From Paramoeba atlantica (taxonomy: Eukaryota; Discosea): a stretch of DNA of 64,000 nucleotides. Where the stretch lies: contig CDRNVI010000066.1 of NCBI GenBank assembly GCA_977017575.1, positions 124,001 to 188,000 of the forward strand, in the 5' to 3' direction. The position numbers were made by a program, and so were the translations under genes. This document shows, one piece after another, positions 48,144 through 56,427 of this stretch (position 1 is its first letter; the number at the start of each line of letters is the position of its first letter). Below the pieces are notes generated by a model, which saw only the letters and a list, made by a program, of their open reading frames with translations, made no database searches and was not told where the DNA came from.

Positions 48144-49190
48144 TTAGCGCAAACCAAGGCCAGCCAATTCTGTTTCAAGTGAATTCATACTGTTCTTTGT
48201 CTTGTGTTCAGATTGGTCAGCTTTCCCTTTTTTTCCTTTTGTTACATGGCCACTCTTTCGTGAATTCGCCAAACCAGTATCATCCGCGCCGTTTTTAGTG
48301 CAATGGTTCGTACTATGCTCATTCAAGACCTCAAGTAGACACATAAGGTCAATCGGACAGGATTTGGTCGGAAAATGGATTGAAGCGCGCTTTAAAGCAT
48401 CTTGCTTACTAGTGACACCGGCTTGTACTAGGCGGCTAAACAAATCTTCCTGGATATAGGGATCAAAAACCAATAAACAGGCAAGGCCGCTTTGTGCTCC
48501 GACGTATACGGCTGAGTAAAATAAATACTTGGATTCCTTGCAAATATTTTCTACCGTCGGCTTGTGACAGAAGTCAAATACTAAACTTTTAAGGGAGCGC
48601 ACAATGTCCCCCAAAATCCGCGAATCGTATAACGCCCGTATCGCTCGGAGAATATTGTACTCATCACGGCATAATTTGACCTCATGAGGATCGCACAGTT
48701 TATATTTTAATGATTTTAGTTCATGCTCTATTTCACCCGCTGATAAGTGGGAAGTTCTCTTTTCATTTTCAAGTTTAGGACGAGTAATTCTCAAACAAAT
48801 CGCTTCAGAGAGTCTAGCTAGTTGTGCATGATCGGTCTTTGTTCTTTCCTGACGCTCCTCATTCTTTCCATGCATGATTTCTCCTTTGAATAATATTTCT
48901 TGGGCTACTGCTTTCAACTCGGTAGTCCCAAAGGCTTCTTGTAGAGTGGAAAGCTTCGCGGGCTCTTGTTTCGCCGCATTAGAAAAAATCAGAGGCCGAT
49001 AAAGAAGAGAATCAATATCGCATCCCTCGGGTAGTGATTCTAACTTTTGTTTTCGATCACGTTTTTCTATTTCACTGACGGTTCTATTTTTATGCAATAA
49101 GATCTCAAATCGGTGTCCGAACTTTTTGTACCGAGCTGTTACAACCCCTTCCATGGCAGCATGCTTTTCTTTCCGTATCGCACCCTTCAT
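48144..49190 (-). CDS. SDO1: SBDS/SDO1, 60S maturation factor
   Basis: 348 residues from ATG 49190, with an acceptor tract ending CAAATAG two bases before it (AG at 49193-49194). The N-terminal FYSH domain is clear: VVTARYKKFGHRFEILLHKN, LSTLQEAFGTTELKAVAQEI and LFKGEIMH; the second part LSEAICLRITRPK and GEIEHELKSLKYKLCDP matches domain II. The conserved RPYT-like joint is less clear. The C-terminal part, after about residue 245, is longer than in yeast and human proteins (about 250 residues) and ends in a lysine-rich stretch (VTKGKKGKADQSEHKTKNS). SBDS with the GTPase EFL1 releases eIF6 from new 60S subunits. Known family members in trypanosomatids also carry C-terminal extensions. Confidence 0.82.
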   Translation of the reverse strand: MKGAIRKEKHAAMEGVVTARYKKFGHRFEILLHKNRTVSEIEKRDRKQKLESLPEGCDIDSLLYRPLIFSNAAKQEPAKLSTLQEAFGTTELKAVAQEILFKGEIMHGKNEERQERTKTDHAQLARLSEAICLRITRPKLENEKRTSHLSAGEIEHELKSLKYKLCDPHEVKLCRDEYNILRAIRALYDSRILGDIVRSLKSLVFDFCHKPTVENICKESKYLFYSAVYVGAQSGLACLLVFDPYIQEDLFSRLVQAGVTSKQDALKRASIHFPTKSCPIDLMCLLEVLNEHSTNHCTKNGADDTGLANSRKSGHVTKGKKGKADQSEHKTKNSMNSLETELAGLGLR

Positions 49191-49447
49191 TTCTATTTGG
49201 GATATGTAGGTATTTTACTATGAGGTCAAACGATTTCTTTGGTGAAAAATTGGGGTAATTCATGAATTCATAGGTTTACCGAACGTCGCAAAAGCTTTGC
49301 ATCAACGACGTAAATAACTATTTCAGAATTTCTGATTTTTTTGTATAAATGTCGGTGCAGTGATCAACCTTTTCATGTAAAAAATAAACAATTGTAATAG
49401 TAAAACTTCAAAGCAAGATGATCCGAAATGCGTTGCTTACTCCTTGC

Positions 49448-50866
49448 TTACTTTCGGTGTGCGGCTCGCAAATTCCTGCGCTCGTTAATGTTGAATCTTG
49501 AGTAGCTAGAATTTTCGCGCAGTCGATGGCCAGCCTTCTTTTTGTAGTCTGCGCCAAGATAAGATCCACGGTCAGGATCTTGCTCGCGCATCAATTCACG
49601 TAAGTGCTGCTTGTTCCGAAGGCTCTTTGGTTTACCAAAATCCCGTAACTGGTCCTCTCTTAATGCTAATGTCTTGTTTGTCCCATGCGCACCCCACCGA
49701 GGCTTTGGAATACTGTATCGGATTCCACGTGTATTAATACGGCGGCTCCAATTGATCCACATTTTGTGTTCCCCAGTAACTTTGTCAATGGAGTAGCTCA
49801 CTTTCTTTAATGTGTTTCCTGATCCGCAACTGGGACAAAACTGACGATCACTGTCGTGCACTATTGTATAACATGCGTGACATCTCAATACCCATGTACG
49901 AATTCTTTTAATAATACGACCATCAGTCCCAATAACCGGAACGCCTAAGTGCATCAGTGCATTCTGCATGGAGAAATCAATTGTTAAACACGAAACGGTG
50001 GGCACATCCGCTGTGTGGATATCTTCTGCCGTAGGTACATAAATTCGAGAATTGTCTTCGCAACTCAACTGCTTGATCCCTGAACTGTCTTGAGCAATGC
50101 GCTCCTGTAAGTTCTCGCTTGTTATCCAATCGTCATCCTCTTTCTCGTTTTCTTCGTACTCTGCCCATTCCTCAGATGCCGAGTTTGTCTGACTTTCTAT
50201 TTCGGTCTCAGAATTCTCGTCGCTGCAACATTCTTTTGACCTATTTTGCCCAACTTCACTCTTTTCCAACTCACTTTCTGTGCCATCTGCGGAATGTGAA
50301 TCTTTTTCCTGCAACACGCCGGCCTCTTTGGCGAGTTGATAGGTCAGAGCCATAACTTTCAAATCTGTGCGACTGAGAGAAGAGAAATCGCCACTCTGTT
50401 TGGTGTGTGCAATGACCGTACTCACGGCGTTAGGGCCGGGGGAATGAACTTTGATCTCACAAAGAGCGTTTTGCAGTGCCTGTCGATGACGAGCATCACG
50501 TATCTCTCGTAGCACTTCCGGGACGGTGTAGATTTCATCCGCTAATTCACTCCAGTTGGGTACACGAAGGAAGGCACCGGTGTCTAAGACAATACGCGAA
50601 GCCACAGGGCCAGTATCAGCATCTATGGGAAGTATTCGCGTGTCATTACCACTTTGAAGGGCATCTACAGTAAAATTCGAATCGGATATTCTTGTTATCA
50701 GATTTTCAACGCCAGACTGCAGAGAGGAGTTCGCTGTTGATAAAACCACAGTGGGGGGTCGAAGGCTTTGAACAATGCTTTGAGATTTCTCGTCGGAATC
50801 AACTCCAGTTCCTTGCGAGGTCGGATTTTCCTTTTTCGATTCTCGCAATAGAGAGGCCCATGACAT
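49448..50866 (-). CDS. NOB1: NOB1, endonuclease that makes the 18S rRNA 3' end
   Basis: 472 residues from ATG 50866; an AG at the end of GACATTTTTGCAG lies about 20 bases upstream. The PIN domain starts RIVLDTGAFLRVPNWSE (first acidic residue in VLDTGAF), with TVPEVLREIRDARHRQAL and SLSRTDLKVMALTYQLAKE providing further acidic residues. An acidic insert follows. A zinc ribbon CHACYTIVHDSDRQFCPSC and the conserved segment KVSYSIDKVTGEHKMW and WGAHGTNKTLALREDQL close the family pattern. NOB1 cuts 20S pre-rRNA at site D in the cytoplasm. Expected partner PNO1/DIM2 is not in the window. Confidence 0.93.
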   Translation of the reverse strand: MSWASLLRESKKENPTSQGTGVDSDEKSQSIVQSLRPPTVVLSTANSSLQSGVENLITRISDSNFTVDALQSGNDTRILPIDADTGPVASRIVLDTGAFLRVPNWSELADEIYTVPEVLREIRDARHRQALQNALCEIKVHSPGPNAVSTVIAHTKQSGDFSSLSRTDLKVMALTYQLAKEAGVLQEKDSHSADGTESELEKSEVGQNRSKECCSDENSETEIESQTNSASEEWAEYEENEKEDDDWITSENLQERIAQDSSGIKQLSCEDNSRIYVPTAEDIHTADVPTVSCLTIDFSMQNALMHLGVPVIGTDGRIIKRIRTWVLRCHACYTIVHDSDRQFCPSCGSGNTLKKVSYSIDKVTGEHKMWINWSRRINTRGIRYSIPKPRWGAHGTNKTLALREDQLRDFGKPKSLRNKQHLRELMREQDPDRGSYLGADYKKKAGHRLRENSSYSRFNINERRNLRAAHRK

Positions 50867-51457
50867 TAATGAAAAGGTGCAGTGTCTGCAAAAATGTCTA
50901 GGTTTGTGATCAATTAAAAGTATTGTTCTGCGAGTAAAACAAAATATAACCGTTAGCCGTGCTTAAAGATTAAGGAGATCAACTATCTTTGTAAAAGTTT
51001 CGCGTACGCGCACAAAATATATAGTGACTTATTCTTTTGTGATTTTATAGCATCACACTATTTTAGTAATGTTTAGTATCAAATTCAATGCATTGAGGCC
51101 ACGCGGCGTGTTATAAATTCATAATATGAATTTATACGCTATATAATATACACTATAATAAAGTACTACATAATAAATTATATAGTGTACAATTTTTCTT
51201 CAGATCAAAAATTTGAAAAAAGGAGGAAACAAATCCAAAATATGTACAGTCCATTATCTAATACGGAGCAATCGAAATGCAGTATTTGATCTGTGCTCTA
51301 GCGCTTGAAGCATTTGATTGTGAAGAAAGCAAAAAAGGTAGCAAAATTTTCGCCGCATACAACAGGTTTTGTTCTCTCTTCTCTATCAGAGAGCCAGTAC
51401 AATTGAAAGTCCGGTAAAATTTAAGGTCAGCCGCATTTATTTACTTTCATACCAGTA
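50867..51457. other. AT-rich gene-free stretch with a palindrome
   Basis: TATAAATTCATAATATGAATTTATA near 51111-51135 is a perfect palindrome with 11-base arms and an AAT centre. Adjacent sequence at 51139-51190 carries more short inverted AT repeats (CTATATAATATACAC and ATTATATAGTGTAC). This could be the 3' end region of NOB1's upstream neighbour. No coding frame. Confidence 0.5.
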
Positions 51458-51577
51458 TTAACCGCTTTGGCACCCGCATTTGCACTCCGGACAATTACAA
51501 AGGCATTTTTTCCCGTCGGAGCTACAAGTGTCACAACCACATGAACACGATTTATTCGTACTGTTAGTCTCGGCCAT
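51458..51577 (-). CDS. Metallothionein-like cysteine-rich peptide
   Basis: A 39-residue peptide from ATG 51577; the open frame continues 24 codons upstream but only from a TTG, and AAAAG acceptor-like sequences lie between. Ten of the last 30 residues are cysteine, in C-x-C and C-x2-C pairs (SCSCGCDTCSSDGKKCLCNC then CKCGC). There are no aromatic residues. This composition and spacing fit metallothioneins, which bind zinc, copper or cadmium in the cytosol. It is so small that a plain gene caller could drop it. Disulfide-rich secreted peptides are the alternative, but no signal sequence is present. Confidence 0.7.
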   Translation of the reverse strand: MAETNSTNKSCSCGCDTCSSDGKKCLCNCPECKCGCQSG

Positions 51578-52011
51578 CAAGTCAGTAATATAAACAAGTG
51601 AAAAATAATTTCTTTTGACAGAAAAGTCTTTTGCCGTTTTAGATGGCAAGTCAAGTGATAATCAACCATGAACGAAGTATTCGTTTTTAGTTAAGTAAAG
51701 TGTAACACTACTAGATACGCCCTAAACGTAAAGTACATTTTTAAATGCGTTTTAATGACCGTTGCATACCCCCCGATTCAAGAACTATTCTATTATTTCA
51801 ATCAATAATCCTAATTAGCTTTCTAACGTTATTAGACTAGATTAACTCTATTCTTTCTTATTGTAAAGGAACTCTTGAAATTGTCCCGTGAGACTCTTGA
51901 AACCATTCGCGTGAAGTATTCGATTTTACCAATCTGGAGTCGAACAGCTATATGTATATCACAACGATGTTTTTCTACATATTTCTATAGCTCCTACGTA
52001 TTTACAAGCTC
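51578..52011. other. Intergenic stretch, no gene seen
   Basis: AT-rich spacer holding the probable leader of the metallothionein-like gene and the 3' end of the secreted-protein gene. Nothing else seen. Confidence 0.35.
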
Positions 52012-53589
52012 CTACTTCATCATTGCATCAAAAAATGAAGCTAATGCTACTAAAGTTGTAGAGCACATACAATACACTGCATCCCACTGATTCGTGGATG
52101 CCAAACTAAGAGACGAACTGCTCAGAAAAGAGTAAACTCCACAGCAATATGTAAAAAAAGTAACCAGTGGGTTTTTTGCGTCCAAGGACACATCGTCTTC
52201 CGGATCCTCGTCAGCGTACACAACCGAGTAGTCTGAGGAGACATCCTTACTGCTCTCTATGTCAGATACTTCCCGATCCAGCATGCACTCACATTCCACG
52301 TCGTCCGGACGTCGAAATCTTTGAGGGATAGGGCACGTCTTAAAAGGATTGTCCTCATGATAGACTATTTCCGAAACTCTTTCTTGAATTGCTTCTGCCA
52401 TTTCTTGTGCATTGTGGTGAAAAACATCAGCAATTTCCTCAGGGGCAAACCCGAAGGCCGGCATGCAGTTTTCCTGGCACTCCGCAGCGAGGCTCAGCGA
52501 CATGCCGTGATGTTGCTCAAGATGTTGCAGCCGAAGCTTTGCTGTCTGTTTCCACTCCATATGAGAGAACTTCAATGTTGGGGCATCCCCGAAGGAGGAC
52601 AAATGTGCCTCGGACAGCTTGGCCTTCGACTTACTAAAGTCCTCAAAACACGGACAGTGTAATTGTGAAAAGAAAGTGGTAATCACCTCCTCCCGTAGCG
52701 AATCAGAGGCATGACTTTCCCAAGGTGTGGGACGGCACCACCCATGGGGGTAACTCATCTCCATACTCCTTTTTTCTCCGGAATCTTCCAATCCTCTCCC
52801 CTCATCCTCATTGTCATAGTAAATCCGACCCGTAGCGGAGAGGTCGCCCATTTCCGCCGGCGAGATCGGAGGCAGCACAGAAATCGGGGCCGGAATGCGT
52901 ATCTGCTCCGCTACACTTTCCGTGGAGTACTCCCCAGAGGCCACGCTCTGCATGCTTTTTCGTGCGCTCCTCCTTGGGGTGTTCATCCCGTCAAACCTAC
53001 GTGCCCGTCGGCGGCTCGCGCATCGCACCACACGATTCCCCTTCAGCGCCTCCCGACACACCTGTAAATGCGTCGCGGCCAGTGGGACGTTCACGAACAG
53101 ATCAGCTTGATGCAACACCCCTCCAGAAGGGCCCATGATCAAATTATAGTCCTCCTTTACTACGCATTGAAACACCTCCCGCAGTGTCGTGTAGCGTCCT
53201 GTATTTTGACGCCCTCCGGGGTTTCGCTCTTGTTCTTTACTCATCGAGTCCCACCAGGAGGAGGCATGGGTACGAAACCCGCCCGTGGTACCACACCGTG
53301 TCGGGTGTTCCCCATACGCACACATGTAGGCTGTGCCACGACCGAACAGATTAGTGTGGGTGCTGGGGTAGAGATAGACGACCCGGAAGTCATCACTCTC
53401 CGGGGACTCGTTTCCTGTTTCCCCTGTGGGAGCACACTGGAGGAGGGAGGAGAAACGGTCCGTGAGCGTGGGGAATTCAGGTTTCTTCTCAAAGGTGCGT
53501 AGCGCACAGCGGTGGTCGACCTGGGCATACGGGACAGCACGCTGAGGGGTGGAGGCCGCGGAGAGGAGGAGGAGAGCGGGAAAGAACAT
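52012..53589 (-). CDS. Secreted or membrane protein, family of unknown function (copy 1, full length)
   Basis: 525 residues from ATG 53589; the frame is open further upstream but only from a GTG. MFFPALLLLSAASTPQRA is a signal peptide. The middle holds cysteines and a GTAYMCAYGEHPTRCGTTGG stretch, then a basic segment (CASRRRARRF) and low-complexity acid/serine sequence. The C-terminal 100 residues define a module: DVSSDYSVVYADEDPEDDVS, then hydrophobic TFFTYCCGVYSFLSSSSL and ASTNQWDAVYCMCSTTLVAL, ending FFDAMMK. The module appears two further times in the next locus upstream (53896-54587). I find no family name. A host surface, cargo or secreted protein is plausible; the two hydrophobic stretches could be membrane helices. 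Confidence 0.6.
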   Translation of the reverse strand: MFFPALLLLSAASTPQRAVPYAQVDHRCALRTFEKKPEFPTLTDRFSSLLQCAPTGETGNESPESDDFRVVYLYPSTHTNLFGRGTAYMCAYGEHPTRCGTTGGFRTHASSWWDSMSKEQERNPGGRQNTGRYTTLREVFQCVVKEDYNLIMGPSGGVLHQADLFVNVPLAATHLQVCREALKGNRVVRCASRRRARRFDGMNTPRRSARKSMQSVASGEYSTESVAEQIRIPAPISVLPPISPAEMGDLSATGRIYYDNEDEGRGLEDSGEKRSMEMSYPHGWCRPTPWESHASDSLREEVITTFFSQLHCPCFEDFSKSKAKLSEAHLSSFGDAPTLKFSHMEWKQTAKLRLQHLEQHHGMSLSLAAECQENCMPAFGFAPEEIADVFHHNAQEMAEAIQERVSEIVYHEDNPFKTCPIPQRFRRPDDVECECMLDREVSDIESSKDVSSDYSVVYADEDPEDDVSLDAKNPLVTFFTYCCGVYSFLSSSSLSLASTNQWDAVYCMCSTTLVALASFFDAMMK

Positions 53590-53895
53590 GGATGCGTGTG
53601 AAAGGTAATAAAGGATTGTAAAATAATAAGCAGAACGGTTCACTTTTTTGTTTGATATTCATATAAATATTCGTATAAATTTTAATGTGAGAAAGAGAGA
53701 GTATTGGAGAGTAAATGAGGACATGTCGGGTGTGTGCCTTCAAAAGAGACTACTTCTGTGTTGACGCAGATGCTTCGAGCATCAGCATCAACACAACGCA
53801 CCTACAATCTGAAACTAGGGAGCCATATCTTGTCGGGGGCAAACGGCTCTGTGTTGGGAAAACTCTGTACTTTTCTTTTTAGTTCACCAGATATT
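53590..53895. other. Intergenic stretch, no gene seen
   Basis: About 300 bp of AT-rich spacer between the two members of the secreted family. Nothing recognised. Confidence 0.35.
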
Positions 53896-54587
53896 TTAAA
53901 AACCATCATCGGTCAGATGTGCTATACATGAACACACAAAAAGATAACACACACAACATCCCACAACATACGGATGTGTTGAAGCTGCGCTAAGAGCCAA
54001 AATGCTCATCAGAGGAGCAAATTCAACGCAATATGCCAAGAAATTCAGCATGGCCGTGTACACATCAATTTCCGAGTCCCCGCAAGTCAGAACTCCGTCT
54101 CGAATATTATCCGCCATTTTCTCAGCTTCATGTTGAATACCATTCTCAGTTTCCTGCGAAACACATCCGCATGGTGACACACCGTCCTCATGCGATTCCT
54201 CTAAGAGGCTGACGGACACCATTGCGTCGACAAAGGTTGCAATGGCAACAAACACAGTAGAAGATATCCAGTATACACAGATATCCAGTGTACTGTGTTC
54301 CACTGATTCATGAAAGCCAAGCCAAGGGTTGAACCGCTAAAAAGAGAATAAATTCCGCAGCAATAGGTCAAAAAAGGTAGTGATGAATTCTCTGCGTACA
54401 CATCGGCTTCCAGGTCCTCGTCAGCATACAGGACCGAGTAGTCTGCGGAGACGTCAGTGGTATTCTCCAGCTCACGGCCGACTTCGGCGTCCGGTGTGGC
54501 GCGCCGTACGGTGGAATCGACCGAGCCGACGAGGTAAATGGGTAAGCAGCGAATAAAAAACAGAAAAAGGTGAAGCAGGAAGAACAT
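53896..54587 (-). pseudogene. Shortened, frame-shifted copy 2 of the secreted family
   Basis: From ATG 54587 a signal peptide (MFFLLHLFLFFIRCLPIYL) leads directly into the C-terminal module of copy 1: DVSADYSVLYADEDLEADVY, FLTYCCGIYSLFSGSTLGLA, MNQWNTVHW. The roughly 380-residue middle of copy 1 is missing. At 54262-54295 two 17-bp near-copies of AGATATCCAGTATACAC lie in tandem; 17 is not a multiple of three, so the first frame (to 54201) departs from the family there and the matching continuation is in another frame (54303-53896). That frame adds another module with AEKMADNIRDGVLTC and MSILALSAASTHPYVVGCC. The locus is therefore either a recent pseudogene or expresses a truncated protein with a changed C-terminus. 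Confidence 0.6.
54262..54295. repeat. 17-bp tandem duplication inside copy 2
   Basis: AGATATCCAGTATACAC followed by AGATATCCAGTGTACTG, 14 of 17 positions equal. Copy 1 has one unit's worth of sequence at this place. Confidence 0.8.
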
Positions 54588-55242
54588 ACGAAAAAAACGT
54601 ATTTCGCAGTAAGAAGGAAAATGGTGAATGTTGAGCTTCGGAGAGGAATCGAGTCATTAGGAATCTTTCCGCATCTTATCCATAGTGTTAGTCAAAAGTT
54701 TCTTGAGCTTCGTGGACCAAAAGACGAGGGCACATTTGAAATATCCAGTCGTCTTCGCTGACTGTGCCACTAAACGTGGAGGTAGTTTTCAACGTGAAGC
54801 ACGCAGAAATGCGGTACTCAAAATTTCTAAAAGTCATCCATGTGACGAACACACACTACATGTGCCATGTGATGAATAATACGAAAGACTCGTTGAAATT
54901 CAGCTTTACAATTCAATGAATTGCAAATGCATGGGCTGGTGCTGCTGTTGAGTAGTAAACTCTAACATTGAATTGTCTCTACCCAGGTAGTCGAGCTTTC
55001 AGTGGTATTCCGATCGCCTCCAAACCTGCATTCTACCGATGTAGGCAACATCAGAACCGTACGACAAACAGGTTAGTAAATTGTAAATACAAATTCGAAG
55101 GCATTGCTGTAGAGGCATGTGTAGGAATGTTTTGCGCACTGTCATAGATACATCATGAGAACTGTGAGTAACTGATACACACTTTTCAGTTCCCCAAGTT
55201 TCCTATCGGAAACGAACTCTGTAGACACTCAACTAAGTATTA
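54588..55242. other. Gene-free stretch with a fragment related to the 35.5-kb hairpin
   Basis: At about 54768-54815 the plus strand reads CACTAAACGTGGAGGTAGTT then TTCAACGTGAAGCACGCAG, close to the minus strand of the hairpin arm near 35535-35583. In the shared frame the two read KRGGSFQREARR and KRGDSFQREARS, so a coding fragment was probably dispersed. No intact gene is visible in the interval. Confidence 0.45.
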
Positions 55243-56139
55243 TTACCTGGATTGAAAAGCTCCAAGAATAATGTACACAGTCCAGAACAAAATCTTTCCT
55301 AATGCTTTCAAAGGCCATAAAATTCCGGAACACGCTGTTAAAATAGCGCATGTCCAGGACACCCAACACATAAAACAGCAGCATCCCAAGCTGCAAGGAC
55401 CACATGAACAGGAAGTATCAATCTCGTCATCCAAGTGTGTGGGCTTATGGTTCCTTTCCTCCGCATAGTAGGATGACCCAGACACGGGTAAATAGCGCAG
55501 TGGATAGAACTCTGTAGTCGGTGGATGCTCCCGGTAAGAGTTCTCCGTTTTTGAAGCCTCGTACCAAGAGCTTGAACCTTGAAAGTAACTTCGTTCGGTG
55601 TCGAACGCAAAAGAGGTTCCAGGTGGGTTGTGCATAAGATTCCTAGGTCTTGATTCTGAGCTGCGGAAACTGTGAGGCCGTGAAGCGCTAGATTGCGAAC
55701 CTATTCTCGTTGTGTGATGACGAGGATTTTCTCGTATCAGAGGTTTGTCCTCGGTAGGGGCTCTTACACAAGAAGGATCCCATGAAGAGGCAGATTCTGC
55801 GTCGTCTCGATCCGCAACGTGGGGTATGGGAGAAAGGTTATCAAGGCGAGTACAATTCGGGTCTGCCGATAATCGTGATTTCTGGGTCCAAGTCTTTCCT
55901 GTTCTTTTTCCAATTGGAAACTTTATACCTCGTTTGCTCTTATGTGTGCCTCGTGAAAAGCGTTCATCGACAATTTTGTCGTAACTCGAAGGAACGGCTA
56001 TCTCAGGCTCGCTTTTCTTACTTCGCCTTCTATGGGTACTCCCAACACCATCTTGAAATCGGGGCCTCATTTCACAAAAGATAGCCAATGCAAACCATGT
56101 AAGGTAGAGGACACGTCCTGTCTGAGAGCTTGAGCCCAT
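55243..56139 (-). CDS. Unrecognised protein with cysteine-rich hydrophobic C-terminus
   Basis: 298 residues from ATG 56139, preceded by GGTCGGTAG with AG at 56141-56142. A hydrophobic start (VLYLTWFALAIFCEM) suggests a signal peptide. The middle is polar, rich in serine, arginine and proline. The end carries a dense cysteine cluster SCSCGPCSLGCCCFMCWVSW followed by hydrophobic stretches (CAILTACSGILW, ILFWTVYIILGAF). Such clusters next to membrane helices are often palmitoylated, and in PLAC8-like proteins a CCXXXXC cluster lies in a similar place; the similarity is not enough to call it PLAC8. Function unknown. Confidence 0.55.
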   Translation of the reverse strand: MGSSSQTGRVLYLTWFALAIFCEMRPRFQDGVGSTHRRRSKKSEPEIAVPSSYDKIVDERFSRGTHKSKRGIKFPIGKRTGKTWTQKSRLSADPNCTRLDNLSPIPHVADRDDAESASSWDPSCVRAPTEDKPLIRENPRHHTTRIGSQSSASRPHSFRSSESRPRNLMHNPPGTSFAFDTERSYFQGSSSWYEASKTENSYREHPPTTEFYPLRYLPVSGSSYYAEERNHKPTHLDDEIDTSCSCGPCSLGCCCFMCWVSWTCAILTACSGILWPLKALGKILFWTVYIILGAFQSR

Positions 56140-56427
56140 TCTACCGACCAAATGACACCGCTCTTATCCGTTCACTGAATAAAACATGGACTACTTAATG
56201 ACACAAATAAACAGCACTGCATGTAATTTGAGTAGACTGCTTTAACATAGGTCAAATATGGCGTTGATGGCAAAATACAATTTCATTTTTTCTTCAAAAC
56301 AAATTAATTGTAGTGCAATAATAGTAATGCGACTGAGAAGAACATTATCTTTTGTACTTAGCTCGGTATTACACTGCAAGCGTACTGCAGCTTGGTATCC
56401 TTCACGTTGTCAAGACTTCGACGGTAT

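Noticed and set aside
53590-53643. GTG-started N-terminal extension of copy 1
   Set aside because: Only the ATG at 53589 yields a signal peptide; the extension has no support.
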